A stretch of 64,000 nt of DNA from Bizionia saleffrena (GCF_008086175.1 NZ_VSKM01000009.1:1-64000); one strand, 5' to 3'; shown: positions 24,785 through 33,542, counted from the stretch's first letter. A program made the numbers and translations. Notes: generated by a model from the letters alone, not told the origin.

Positions 24785-26311
24785 TTACAGGCTTAACTCT
24801 TTAAGGTATTCCTTCATTTTTTGTTGTACACTTTTTAGCTCATTTTCTAGCTTGCTAATTTCAGTTTGTACTTTTGTAATATCAATTTCTGCTTCTTCTT
24901 CAAAAGTGTCTACATAACGAGGTATGTTTAAGTTGTACTCGTTTTCATCCATTTCTTTAAGTGGAGCAACATAGCTGTATTTGTCTTCTAAAACTCCTAG
25001 TTCTGTATTGTTTTCACGAAACTTTGTATAGGTTTCTACAATATGGTCTAGGTGTTTATTAGACATTACATTTTGATTTTTTCCGCTATCATATTCCGTA
25101 CTTGCATCAATAAACAAAGTTTCTGTTCGTTTATCTTTCGCTTTATTAAAAATAAGGATGGCAGCAGGAATTCCTGTTCCAAAAAATAAGTTAGCAGGTA
25201 AACCAATAACCGCATCTAGTAAATTATCTTCTATAACACGTTTACGTATGCGCCCTTCGGAACTGCCTCTAAACAATACACCGTGTGGCACTACTACTCC
25301 TACCATACCTGTATCTTCGTAAGCACTCTCTATCATGTGGCTTATAAATGCCCAGTCGCCTTTACTTTTAGGTGGCACGCCACGATTAAAGCGGTTGTAT
25401 TTGTCATCTTCTGCCTCGTCGTGTCCCCATTTATCTAAAGAAAAAGGAGGATTTGCCACAACGGTATCAAACTTCATAAGGTTATCACCTTCGGTATGTT
25501 TAGGATTTCTTAATGTATCCCCCCAACGTATGGAAGCATTATCAAAACCGTGTAAAAACATATTCATCATTGCCAGTGCCCATGTACTTCCGTTAGCTTC
25601 TTGCCCATATAATGAAAAGTTAGCATCGTCTACTTGTTGTCCTGCTTTGATTAGTAAAGAAGCAGAGCCACAGGTAGGATCGTAAATACGTGCTCCAGAC
25701 TTAGACTTTGTTAAGCGTGCAAGTAGTGTAGAGACTTCTTTAGGCGTGTAAAATTCCCCCGCCTTTTTACCAGCATCACTCGCAAAGTTGGAGATTAGGA
25801 ACTCATAAGTATCACCTAATACATCCTGACCATCTAATGATGATGGTCTTACATCTAATTTATTAAAGTCTGTGAGTAGATTTTTAAGCCTTGAGTTTTT
25901 GTCTTTTTTGTCACCAAGGTTGCTACTATTAAAACTGATGTTTCTAAAGATTCCTGCGCCATCACTACTGGTTAACTTTTCGCGATTGGCATCTTCTAAG
26001 TCAGCTAATGCAATATCGATAAGCTCTCCAATATTAGGTTCGTTGCGTTTGTTATATAATGAATTGAAATGACTGTGTTCTGGAACTATAAACCGTTCCG
26101 AAGCCATAGCACGTTCAGCTCGCCCTATATCTCCATCATATTTTTTAAGATGTACTTCGTACTTTTCAGTATAGGTGTCAGATACATATTTTAAAAACAA
26201 CATCACTAGGATGTAGTCTTTATACTGGCTTGGATCTATAACACCTCTAAACGTATCACAGGCTTGCCAAATAATTCTATTGATGTCTTCAGATTTAATT
26301 TTATTGCTCAT
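24785..26311 (-). CDS. hsdM: Type I restriction-modification methyltransferase subunit (HsdM)
   Basis: A 508-residue N6-adenine methyltransferase. AGEFYTP (184-190) opens the catalytic domain, DPTCGSASLL (211-220) binds S-adenosylmethionine, and NPPF (287-290) is the catalytic motif. The N-terminal helical domain (about 1-150) matches HsdM_N, and a coiled coil closes the protein (ITKVQTEISKLENELK...). It methylates host sites and anchors HsdR. The gene starts on the last base of the half-HsdS stop (TAATG). Confidence 0.95.
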   Translation of the reverse strand: MSNKIKSEDINRIIWQACDTFRGVIDPSQYKDYILVMLFLKYVSDTYTEKYEVHLKKYDGDIGRAERAMASERFIVPEHSHFNSLYNKRNEPNIGELIDIALADLEDANREKLTSSDGAGIFRNISFNSSNLGDKKDKNSRLKNLLTDFNKLDVRPSSLDGQDVLGDTYEFLISNFASDAGKKAGEFYTPKEVSTLLARLTKSKSGARIYDPTCGSASLLIKAGQQVDDANFSLYGQEANGSTWALAMMNMFLHGFDNASIRWGDTLRNPKHTEGDNLMKFDTVVANPPFSLDKWGHDEAEDDKYNRFNRGVPPKSKGDWAFISHMIESAYEDTGMVGVVVPHGVLFRGSSEGRIRKRVIEDNLLDAVIGLPANLFFGTGIPAAILIFNKAKDKRTETLFIDASTEYDSGKNQNVMSNKHLDHIVETYTKFRENNTELGVLEDKYSYVAPLKEMDENEYNLNIPRYVDTFEEEAEIDITKVQTEISKLENELKSVQQKMKEYLKELSL

Positions 26312-26868
26312 TATGCTTTTATTTTATTTTTAAGTAAAAGTTCTAATTGTGTTGTTTTTAAATGATCTAATTGTGTTGTTAAATATGATTCTTGTTTTTT
26401 AAGGTCGTCTATTGCTACAATGTTTTTTTGAATAATTAATGATGGAATTTTTATATCTAAATCACCAAGTATTGTTCTGTTGATGGCAGGTAATGCTGTG
26501 CCACGACTATAACCACGTAATTCTTTTTGAGTGCTTTCTAAATTTATGTACCAGGCAATATATTGTGGTGTTACAGAAGCAACTGTATTTCGTAGTACCA
26601 TAAAAACAGAAGAAGCGACCATAGGTTTTACAACATTCTTTATAGCGTGTGCAGCAAACCCATTATGTCCTTTTGCTAAAACCACTATATCATCTTTTAT
26701 TAAAAAATGTTTTTCTAACTTTGATGATGGCATTAGGCTAGGTTCAATAAGCGGATTAATTGTATGATCTGCTATAAAATCACTAGCACCCAAGTAGTAG
26801 ATAGTCCCTTGTGGATTTCTACGCTCGTTTATGCCTGAGGATATTGAGGTGATTTCTTTAAGTTTCAT
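26311..26868 (-). CDS. Half-size HsdS-like specificity protein
   Basis: A 185-residue protein with one target recognition domain (KEITSISSGINERRNPQGT..., DDIVVLAKGHNGF, AINRTILGDLDIKIP) and one helical spacer (NIVAIDDLKKQESYLTTQLD). It has no second domain and no GKKRL-type repeat. It may dimerise to recognise a palindromic bipartite site, or modulate the full HsdS encoded at 22470-23774. First gene of the operon, just downstream of paired repeats at 26873 and 26928. The frame is intact and not an obvious truncation. Confidence 0.75.
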   Translation of the reverse strand: MKLKEITSISSGINERRNPQGTIYYLGASDFIADHTINPLIEPSLMPSSKLEKHFLIKDDIVVLAKGHNGFAAHAIKNVVKPMVASSVFMVLRNTVASVTPQYIAWYINLESTQKELRGYSRGTALPAINRTILGDLDIKIPSLIIQKNIVAIDDLKKQESYLTTQLDHLKTTQLELLLKNKIKA

Positions 26869-26872
26869 TTTG

Positions 26873-26948
26873 TTTATTGTTATCTGTGTACAAAGATAAG
26901 TTGATTAATTCTATTTTCCTAATTAATTTTATTGTTATTTGTGTACAA
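26873..26948. promoter_or_regulatory. Paired 21-bp direct repeats upstream of the RM-Pycsar operon
   Basis: TTATTGTTATCTGTGTACAA (within 26873-26893) and TTATTGTTATTTGTGTACAA (within 26928-26948) differ at one base and are 55 bases apart, about five helix turns. On the minus strand a TATCTTTG element (26891-26898) overlaps the first repeat and would place transcription start a few bases from the half-hsdS ATG. The repeats therefore look like operators controlling the operon, and possibly the divergent phosphatase-like gene. Confidence 0.6.
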
Positions 26949-27016
26949 TTATAATTAAATTGCTGTTAATGCCTAATTATGCCAGTTTCTATGCGGGATA
27001 TTTTTGAAAAAAAATT

Positions 27017-27343
27017 ATGAAAATTCTATTTGTATGCTCAGCTAATAAACAGCGGTCAAAGACTGCTGAAGATTATTTTTCATCAAAATATGATACACAC
27101 GAATTTTTAAGTGCTGGTACCAATATTAAAATTTGCAGAAAAGAAGGAACAACTGAGCTTACTGAGAATTTATTAGAATGGGCTGAGGTAGTCTATGTAA
27201 TGGAAAAAAGACATCTTGAGCAAATACAGAAGCATACAGGTTCTAGGTATTATTCGAAAATTATAATATTAGATATAGCAGATATTTATAAATATTATGA
27301 TGGTGATTTGATTGCGTTGCTAGAGGAGAAGGTGGTGTTTTAG
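27017..27343 (+). CDS. Low-molecular-weight protein tyrosine phosphatase-like protein
   Basis: A 108-residue protein. The N-terminal CSANKQRSKTAED is the P-loop CxxNxxRS of the low-molecular-weight phosphatase / arsenate reductase fold, with the catalytic Cys at residue 7. The C-terminal ILDIADIYKYYDGDL holds the general-acid Asp region in altered form. It is short by about 40 residues against full LMW phosphatases, though a group of small (about 105 aa) predicted phosphatases exists. Divergent from the type I RM operon across the paired repeats, so it may be co-regulated. Confidence 0.75.
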   Translation: MKILFVCSANKQRSKTAEDYFSSKYDTHEFLSAGTNIKICRKEGTTELTENLLEWAEVVYVMEKRHLEQIQKHTGSRYYSKIIILDIADIYKYYDGDLIALLEEKVVF

Positions 27344-28092
27344 AATTAATATTGGTTATGATTGGAATGTATGATGGTTCTGTGTTCAATATATAGTGCT
27401 GTATAGTGGTTCGCTATAAACTAGTTTATAAAATTATTTGAAATGTCTTAAAATTAATCCCTTCGACACCAATTGTTAAAAATAGCAATATATATCGGTT
27501 TGGCATTATGGTTTTCCGTAATTGCTACTTAAAGTTGTGTAAATAATAGTAACTGTTATTAATACATAAGGCTGGGATTGCATAGGCGTTGCGAACTTGT
27601 TTTATTTATTGCGAGTTATTTTAGGGGCTTTTATCTACACTATTTGCATTAAAACTAACTAGATTAAACATAGAGCGCACGAGGGATCTCACACGGTTTT
27701 TGTAGCGCTCTTCTAATTCGGTTGTCTTTTTATGTAATGGAATAAAGGCACTTTAAAACTTAGTGTGCGCGTAATTAAGTCAAGCAAAATGTAGCGAAAC
27801 CACCAACCTGAAAAATAAGAAAGCCCTTAAAAAGGGCTTAAATAAGGTTGTTTTTTTGTGAAATTGTGGTGTTGTGCAACGGTTACGGTTTTTGTGTGTA
27901 ATACTTCGTTCACTTTTCTTTATACTTCTATATTATTTTTAGTTCATCTTCTGTTTTGAATATATGCTGCTGTAATTTTAATATTAAAATGCTGAGCGAA
28001 ATAGAATAAACCATTTGCGCTATTCGTTAAAACATCTTTAGTTATTTGTAAAAATAGTAATGAAATCTTTATTTTATAAGTAATTAGGTTTT
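27344..28092. other. Intergenic stretch with repeat family D and a hairpin
   Basis: About 750 bases with no credible gene. It carries repeat family D copy 1 (27631-27723) and an inverted repeat AAGCCCTT/AAGGGCTT at 27822-27840, near the end of the plus-strand phosphatase-like gene and the minus-strand secreted protein gene. Confidence 0.5.
27631..27723 (+). repeat. Dispersed repeat family D, copy 1
   Basis: Shares TTAAAACTAACTAGATTAAA and AGCGCTCTTCTAATTCGGTT with copy 2 at 31080-31172; the two are about 80 percent alike over 93 bases. The last 12 bases, TCTAATTCGGTT, recur at 35508-35519 beside the integrase remnant. Confidence 0.65.
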
Positions 28093-29196
28093 TTACATAC
28101 CTCTCCAAATAGTCGCTCTATATGAATCATTAAATTTTAATATTGAAAACCAGGGATTTGAAGGCCATTGAGCTCTATTTTTATCATACCTATAACTATT
28201 GTAATCTGCATAAATTTTAAAAAAATCATCTAAATCATCTTTTTCCAAAAAATTTATTTCGATAGGATTTGGTTTTTCTGTATCCGTGAAAAATTCAATT
28301 AGAGAATTACCATAATTGAATGAGAGCATTTCTCGCTTCTTGCCACTGAAATTAACTTTTTTTGTTTCAATGCTTGAACAATTTTTATTTTTCTTAAGAC
28401 TTTTGATCAGGTCTTTAGTCGATAATATATTTTGATTATCTACCAACTCCACTGGAATGAATTTTATTAGTTCACTTTCATCTATCCCGTTATGGTCAAT
28501 TAGTTTTTTATTGTCAATATAAATATAGTCAAGAGCATCCTCTAAATAGTTTTTTTCGACCGATTGTTTAATAATAAGGTTATCATATTCGAATTGATTT
28601 AGACCTTGAACAACAAAACCTATTTTATTGAAATTTGAGATAGCCCAATTGCTGGAATATAATTTTTCATCGTTTAAGAAGAAAATCAATCTCGCTTTAC
28701 CTTCGATATCTTCGGAATTATTTAAAATTATTTTCACAGAATTATTTTTTTCCAATCCAGTAGTGTTAAATGAATTTCCTAATACATAACCGTCATTAGG
28801 GTAAGACCAATTTTCTTTGTCAAAATAAGTTATATCTTCTCTTATAAGCAAACGGACTCTTTTAAATTCTTTACTGTTTCTGTCATTAATGAAAACGATA
28901 CCCGCTCCGCCATATTCGGAAATCGGACTTTTTATTTGAAAGTCAAATGTTATCTCAGTATACGCTTTATTTTCAAGGTTTTTAAGATTTTTGGAATGAA
29001 AATAGCACCAATTATTTTTAACTTTATTTTCAATAACTAGTTTTCCGTTTTCTATTTTACAGAGCCATTTATTAGTGTCTGTAATTCCCCAATCATTTTT
29101 ATTATTATCAAATCTATCAATTTGGATAATTTGAGATTCTTGGCATATTCCCTTAAAACAAAATAAAATAATAAGAATTGTGAATTTTTTAATCAT
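28093..29196 (-). CDS. Secreted protein with N-terminal beta-sandwich (LamG/DUF1080-like)
   Basis: A 367-residue protein with a signal peptide (about 1-18, ICQ end). Residues about 25-215 read as a concanavalin-like sandwich (FDNNKNDWGI..., GAGIVFINDRNSKEF, GKARLIFFLNDEKLY, GFVVQGLNQFEYDNLII), as in LamG or 3-keto-glycoside-hydrolase-like modules. The C-terminal 150 residues have no known match. Its first codons overlap the end of the M48-TPR protease gene by eight bases, so the two are translated together and likely act in the same process in the periplasm or outside. Confidence 0.6.
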   Translation of the reverse strand: MIKKFTILIILFCFKGICQESQIIQIDRFDNNKNDWGITDTNKWLCKIENGKLVIENKVKNNWCYFHSKNLKNLENKAYTEITFDFQIKSPISEYGGAGIVFINDRNSKEFKRVRLLIREDITYFDKENWSYPNDGYVLGNSFNTTGLEKNNSVKIILNNSEDIEGKARLIFFLNDEKLYSSNWAISNFNKIGFVVQGLNQFEYDNLIIKQSVEKNYLEDALDYIYIDNKKLIDHNGIDESELIKFIPVELVDNQNILSTKDLIKSLKKNKNCSSIETKKVNFSGKKREMLSFNYGNSLIEFFTDTEKPNPIEINFLEKDDLDDFFKIYADYNSYRYDKNRAQWPSNPWFSILKFNDSYRATIWRGM

Positions 29197-30772
29197 CGCA
29201 TTTAATTTTTAAATATCTACAAGCTAATTCTACTCCGTTTTCGCAAGAGGTTTTAAATTCTAAACAAGCAGATTTATTATTCTTTATTTCTAAATAACAT
29301 TTTCCTAAATGAAAATTGGCATAAGGGTCTTTATTGGTTTTGAGATATGATTGAAAATTTTTAATTGCTTTTTTAGTTTTGCCAGTTTCTTCTTGCAATC
29401 TAGCTGTGATGTAAAGAATATTAGAGTTTACTATATTTTGTTTTAATTCTAAATCCTCCCATAATGCAAGAGTTTCTTCTAAAAGCGAATATTCTTTGGA
29501 ACCTAATAAGGCCATAGAGTAAGTGAAATAGCAAGCTTTAAGTATTGTGTTTACTTGTTTGTTCTCTTTAAGCTCAGTAGAGTTTATTAGATCTATTGCT
29601 GTTTTTGAGTTTTTAGCAGATGTCTCAAATTCACTTTTGCTATTTAAGAAGTATGCATAATTACTATAAAAATGAATTAATTCAAATTTGTTTTTATCGT
29701 TTTCTTCGCTTTCTTGAATACCATCGTATAGAGCGTTGAAAATATTTTCTGCAAGCTCTGGTTTGTATGTGTCCAGGTAATATTTAGCTAAAATTGTCTT
29801 GAATATTAAGCCTTCTAAATCTGTGTTTTCGATTGTTTCTATTGCACTTATTATTTCTTTAGGTACTGTTTTTTTTAAGCTATGATAATTTTCCCAAAGT
29901 AAAAGAACTGTATAATTGTTACGTTCTTCAATTTCGTTTAATATCTGTATTGATTCCTTGACTTCCTCGTTTAACTTGTATAAATAAGACAGCTCAATAT
30001 AAGGTGCGTTTCTGAATTGCTTTTTATTAATTAATTCTTCGTAGTACCTTCTAGAAGAATTGAAATAGTCCATATTTCCGGTCACTACGAACTTGGAGTA
30101 AAACGACCTTGCTAAGTTCAAAGAATTTATTCTATTTGACTCATAGACTTTTGCCGTGATTGAGCTTTCAAATCTCTGTAGTATTTTCTGTTCTTTTAAG
30201 ACGGCATCCTCAAATCCTTTATTGGCACTTAAAATTCTATTTTTTAGGATTGGATGAGTGCCTGTATTCTTACTTGGATGTGGTATATCATTTAGTGTAC
30301 TTGTTATGTCTTGAATTGGACTATTTAATTTTTTTAATACAAAACCTGCAAAATAATCAGCCTCTAATTCCTGTTTTCTCGATGTCGTATTGTCGCTATA
30401 TTTTAAAGTATGCCCATTTAGGTGATGCCCAATTTCGTGAGCAAGTATAAAAAGATAAAATGATTTATTAGTAGAGTTATTTAATTTGGATAAATAATGT
30501 TCGTCAATTAAAAGCTCTCTTTCTCCATCGATAATTACTGCAACAGCGTTATTGATTGAATTACAAGTTTTTATAGTGAAATTACTTTGTGACAGTCCAA
30601 TTTCTGAGACTATGTCACTTAATCCTAAAGTCAAATACGCGGAAGATTCAACTGATGTATAGTCGTTCATACACAAGTATAAATCTATTTCTTGCGAAGT
30701 TAATTTACAAACAGATTGGGAATAACTGTAAGTAGAAATAAGCAGAATAAATAATATTATAATTTTTCTCAT
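29189..30772 (-). CDS. Secreted M48-family metalloprotease with C-terminal TPRs
   Basis: A 527-residue protein with a signal peptide (about 1-18). The zinc site is AHEIGHHLNGH (about 112-122), with the third ligand probably Glu in KQELEADYFAG about 25 residues later, as in peptidase family M48. After about residue 200 come helical repeats of TPR type (for example the C-terminal IKNFQSYLKTNKDPYANFHL). Bacterial M48-TPR proteins (BepA-like) clear misassembled outer-membrane proteins. Here the partner gene encodes a secreted sandwich protein. It may serve envelope quality control or a defence or toxin role; only the fold is certain. Confidence 0.82.
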   Translation of the reverse strand: MRKIIILFILLISTYSYSQSVCKLTSQEIDLYLCMNDYTSVESSAYLTLGLSDIVSEIGLSQSNFTIKTCNSINNAVAVIIDGERELLIDEHYLSKLNNSTNKSFYLFILAHEIGHHLNGHTLKYSDNTTSRKQELEADYFAGFVLKKLNSPIQDITSTLNDIPHPSKNTGTHPILKNRILSANKGFEDAVLKEQKILQRFESSITAKVYESNRINSLNLARSFYSKFVVTGNMDYFNSSRRYYEELINKKQFRNAPYIELSYLYKLNEEVKESIQILNEIEERNNYTVLLLWENYHSLKKTVPKEIISAIETIENTDLEGLIFKTILAKYYLDTYKPELAENIFNALYDGIQESEENDKNKFELIHFYSNYAYFLNSKSEFETSAKNSKTAIDLINSTELKENKQVNTILKACYFTYSMALLGSKEYSLLEETLALWEDLELKQNIVNSNILYITARLQEETGKTKKAIKNFQSYLKTNKDPYANFHLGKCYLEIKNNKSACLEFKTSCENGVELACRYLKIKCDD

Positions 30773-30945
30773 ATGTTGAATAGTCGGTAGGCACGATGTT
30801 TTTTTAAATGTATCACTACTATTACAATGAATATAAATATAAAACCAATGCTTTGCTCTGTCTATTGGTTGTGTATCTATTTATTTTTATTAAAAGAGTA
30901 TTACTCTTGTATATTGAATACATACACGAAATATGTAACACGTTT

Positions 30946-31016
30946 TATTAATAGCGCTCACAATATAGAACTTACTTATTCTAAATTATTGTAAAAATTC
31001 GTAAATGTGGGGTAGA
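30946..31016 (+). repeat. Dispersed repeat family A, copy 5
   Basis: TTAATAGCGCTCACAATATA, GAACTTACTTATTCTAAATT and TCGTAAATGTGGGGTAGAT, same order and orientation as copies 1-4, about 175 bases upstream of the M48-TPR gene start. Confidence 0.65.
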
Positions 31017-31079
31017 TTTTTCGAGATAGACACTTTTATGTGAATGTGGTGTTGGACGTCTGTTTAAAGTTATTGTCGT

Positions 31080-31172
31080 TTATCTCTACTATTAGCATTA
31101 AAACTAACTAGATTAAACAAAGAACACATACGGGATCGCAGACGGTTACCGTAGCGCTCTTCTAATTCGGTT
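31080..31172 (+). repeat. Dispersed repeat family D, copy 2
   Basis: TTAAAACTAACTAGATTAAA and AGCGCTCTTCTAATTCGGTT as in copy 1 (27631-27723). It lies just upstream (minus sense) of the M48-TPR/secreted gene pair, and copy 1 lies just downstream, so the pair is bracketed. Confidence 0.65.
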
Positions 31173-31243
31173 TAGGTGAGGGTGCTGATGACATTTTGCG
31201 CATGTGTAAGCATCTGTACTGGTAAATAAAAACCGAATAGAAA

Positions 31244-31277
31244 ACCCGTAAGATCCGGGCGCAGGGATCTTACGGGT
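31244..31277. terminator. Perfect 13-bp hairpin, probable terminator
   Basis: ACCCGTAAGATCC (31244-31256) pairs fully with GGATCTTACGGGT (31265-31277), loop GGGCGCAG minus edges, followed by GTGATTTTT. It lies downstream of the minus-strand lipoprotein gene at 31423. Confidence 0.55.
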
Positions 31278-31422
31278 GTGATTTTTGTAGGTAGGCCTGA
31301 AATAAAAAATAATTGTAAACGGCTTAAGTTAGCATTTTAATAAAAACACCTATAATTATAATAATTTCTATAAATAATAATTAATTACAACGTGCTTTTT
31401 AAAACTTCTCAAAACCTAATAA

Positions 31423-31836
31423 TTATTGCTTTATAAGAAGTGATTCTGAAAGTTCACCTAAGGGGTCATTAGTTAGCTCTATAATATTATCAGATTTTTT
31501 TTCAAAATAATAACTTATTGTATTGCTTCTCACTGTAATATCAATTTTATACTCATTTTCATTTATTGTTTCATTAACATTTGTGTTTACATCAGCATTA
31601 TTTGTGAATTTTATTTGCTCTTTCCATGAAGTCTCTGTGTTTATAACAATTGTAATAAAATCATCTGGTGTGAATTTAAAACCACTTTGGGTGTTGGTGG
31701 AACCACTCCAAGTACCATGAATCCAGTTAGGGGGATTAATTGAGTCAGCATTAGTGTTACTTGAATCGTCATCAGATGAGCAGCTTACACATAATATAGT
31801 TGTAATTAAAATGTAAAATAGGTTCGTTTTTTTCAT
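31423..31836 (-). CDS. Small lipoprotein, acidic after the lipidated Cys
   Basis: A 137-residue protein with signal FYILITTILCVSC and lipobox CVSC (lipidated Cys19), followed by SSDDDSSN. Such Ser/Asp-rich stretches after the Cys are typical of surface-exported lipoproteins in flavobacteria. The mature part (WIHGTWSGS..., SYYFEKKSDNIIELT) suggests a lipocalin-like beta barrel, often found in proteins beginning with a GTW motif. No specific family is certain. Confidence 0.65.
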   Translation of the reverse strand: MKKTNLFYILITTILCVSCSSDDDSSNTNADSINPPNWIHGTWSGSTNTQSGFKFTPDDFITIVINTETSWKEQIKFTNNADVNTNVNETINENEYKIDITVRSNTISYYFEKKSDNIIELTNDPLGELSESLLIKQ

Positions 31837-32182
31837 ATTATTTAGTTTTAAATGTTTAAGATTTGGTCTCGGCTATGAGTAGTTGGGTAGTTTAGCGATT
31901 AACCTTGCATTTACGTACCAAACTGAAAAACCTCTTGGATTTTTAGCAGTAGGTGAGAACGAGCAATTACTTATAGTCAATGTTGTAGGTAGTACTATTT
32001 TAAAAATTTATCTAATAAAAAATCAAATATTTTCCAATAAGCAATCAAAACAAATATGACTTTAACTGTATAGAAAACCACGCAGGATAGTTCAAATATT
32101 CAGGTAATCGTAATTTCTTGGTTTCACTTTTAATCTTTCTATTGGTGTTATATCTGATACTATTTATCTTAAAAGGATTATG
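31837..32182. other. Intergenic stretch, nothing recognised
   Basis: About 350 bases between two minus-strand lipoprotein genes. No reading frame, hairpin terminator or clear promoter stands out. Confidence 0.4.
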
Positions 32183-33010
32183 TTACTGCATTTCCATTGC
32201 TGCCGTATTCATTTTATTGACGATTTTCATTAATCGAGACATTTGTTTTGCTGAAAATTCGTTTTTCATATCATCCATTTTTTGTTGCATATCAGTTGCT
32301 TTTTGCATCATTGCTGGATATTCAGCCATTGCAGAATTATCTCCTTTTTGGGCTTTCTTTAAAAACTTAGTGTATGAGTCAATATATTCTTCATAACTGT
32401 CTAAAGCTTCGTCAATTTTGTCATTACTTTCTGATGTTGAAGCGACTTCCTCTTTAGGTTCTTCCTCGACTTCATCATTACGGTTGGACTCCCTTATGAG
32501 TTCTTCGTTGGTTCTAACTAAATCATCTTTTATTTCGGTATTAGTAATTTCAAAATTATTTGTTTCCTTCATAATTTTTGCCATTTTTTCTCTATCCGAA
32601 AAATAATCCCATTCAAAGCTTATAGTTGTAGTTGCACCAACATCACTTGCTAATAAATCCTCCACTTTACTCCAATCGCTCATAGTGGCAGGTGAGAAAG
32701 AATATCCAACATCTCTAACAGCAACATTTGAAGCATCTAAAGGACTTAAACCTAAATTACCCATTTGAGGATTATTACCATCATACTTTTTTATAAGTTC
32801 AAATTTGAATGGAATGTAAATTTTGTCATTCTCTACTTTTAATTTGTAATCCCCATCCAAAACTTTGATATATTCTTTACCTGGTCCAATAATCGAAATA
32901 TCCGTAGCCGAAATTGATTTTTCGGGAATAACTTCAACTGTTTTCTTACACGATAGAATTGACATTGATGCAAAAAGAAAGAATGCAACATTAGTAAAAT
33001 TAATTTTCAT
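32183..33010 (-). CDS. Lipoprotein with C-terminal helical domain (DUF6591-like)
   Basis: A 275-residue protein with lipobox SILSC (lipidated Cys21). Residues about 25-165 are beta-rich (YIPFKFELIKKYD...). An acidic linker (about 180-195) follows, and the C-terminal helical segment (EALDSYEEYIDSYTKFLKKA... MQKATDMQQKMDDMKNEF) resembles DUF6591 of Bacteroidota lipoproteins. The role is unknown. The DUF assignment is from memory of the sequence pattern and should be taken as tentative. Confidence 0.6.
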   Translation of the reverse strand: MKINFTNVAFFLFASMSILSCKKTVEVIPEKSISATDISIIGPGKEYIKVLDGDYKLKVENDKIYIPFKFELIKKYDGNNPQMGNLGLSPLDASNVAVRDVGYSFSPATMSDWSKVEDLLASDVGATTTISFEWDYFSDREKMAKIMKETNNFEITNTEIKDDLVRTNEELIRESNRNDEVEEEPKEEVASTSESNDKIDEALDSYEEYIDSYTKFLKKAQKGDNSAMAEYPAMMQKATDMQQKMDDMKNEFSAKQMSRLMKIVNKMNTAAMEMQ

Positions 33011-33086
33011 TTTAATTAGTTTAATTTTTTGCCTACTTCAGATTTTCATTGGCTTTTCGGCTTATTCCCAATTTCTTTATAGTAAT

Positions 33087-33542
33087 TTATAAAATTGTAA
33101 AAATTAATATCTCTATTGGGATTTCTCCCGAAATTGTATATAAAACTGTGTTGAATTTTCCTTTTCCTTGACGTATATATTTACCGTCTATTGTATATAA
33201 TACAGTTTCATAATCTCCTTTTCCTTGTCTCAAATATTTTCCGTCCCAAGTGTAAAGTACATTGTTATAGTCTCCTTTTCCTTGTCTTAAATATTTTCCG
33301 TCCCAAGTCGCCAAAACTGTGTTGTAATCCCCTTTTCCTTGAAGAATATATTTTTCGGTCGATGTGTATAAAACAGTTTCATAATTTCCTTTTCCCTGTC
33401 TTAAATATTTTCCATCCCAAGTATATAAAACATTGTTATAATCTCCTTTTCCTTCCCTAATATAGTTTTGAGCTGTTAAAATAAATGAAGAAAAAAATAA
33501 AGAAGTAAAAAGCAAAAATTTCATAAATTGGATTTCTTTCAA
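33087..33542 (-). CDS. Secreted protein made of seven short tandem repeats
   Basis: A 151-residue protein with a signal peptide (about 1-24), then seven near-identical units of about 21 residues of the form KYLRQGKGDYNTVLYTWDG, followed by a hydrophobic C-terminal end (PIEILIFTIL). The repeat unit is also visible in DNA as 63-bp periods. It could form a beta solenoid or propeller-like blade array displayed outside the inner membrane. No match to a named repeat family is certain. Expansion or contraction of units by slippage is likely between strains. Confidence 0.7.
   Translation of the reverse strand: MKEIQFMKFLLFTSLFFSSFILTAQNYIREGKGDYNNVLYTWDGKYLRQGKGNYETVLYTSTEKYILQGKGDYNTVLATWDGKYLRQGKGDYNNVLYTWDGKYLRQGKGDYETVLYTIDGKYIRQGKGKFNTVLYTISGEIPIEILIFTIL

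Larger units (their letters stand above)
30773..31422. other. Intergenic stretch with repeats A and D and a long hairpin
   Basis: Holds a family C-like hairpin end (AAAACCAATG near 30841), repeat A copy 5 (30946-31016), repeat D copy 2 (31080-31172) and a perfect hairpin (31244-31277). No gene is recognised. Confidence 0.5.

Noticed and set aside
33087-33542. Regular 63-bp repeats considered as a CRISPR array
   Set aside because: The repeat is continuous, keeps one reading frame with a signal peptide, and has no unique spacers; it encodes protein repeats.
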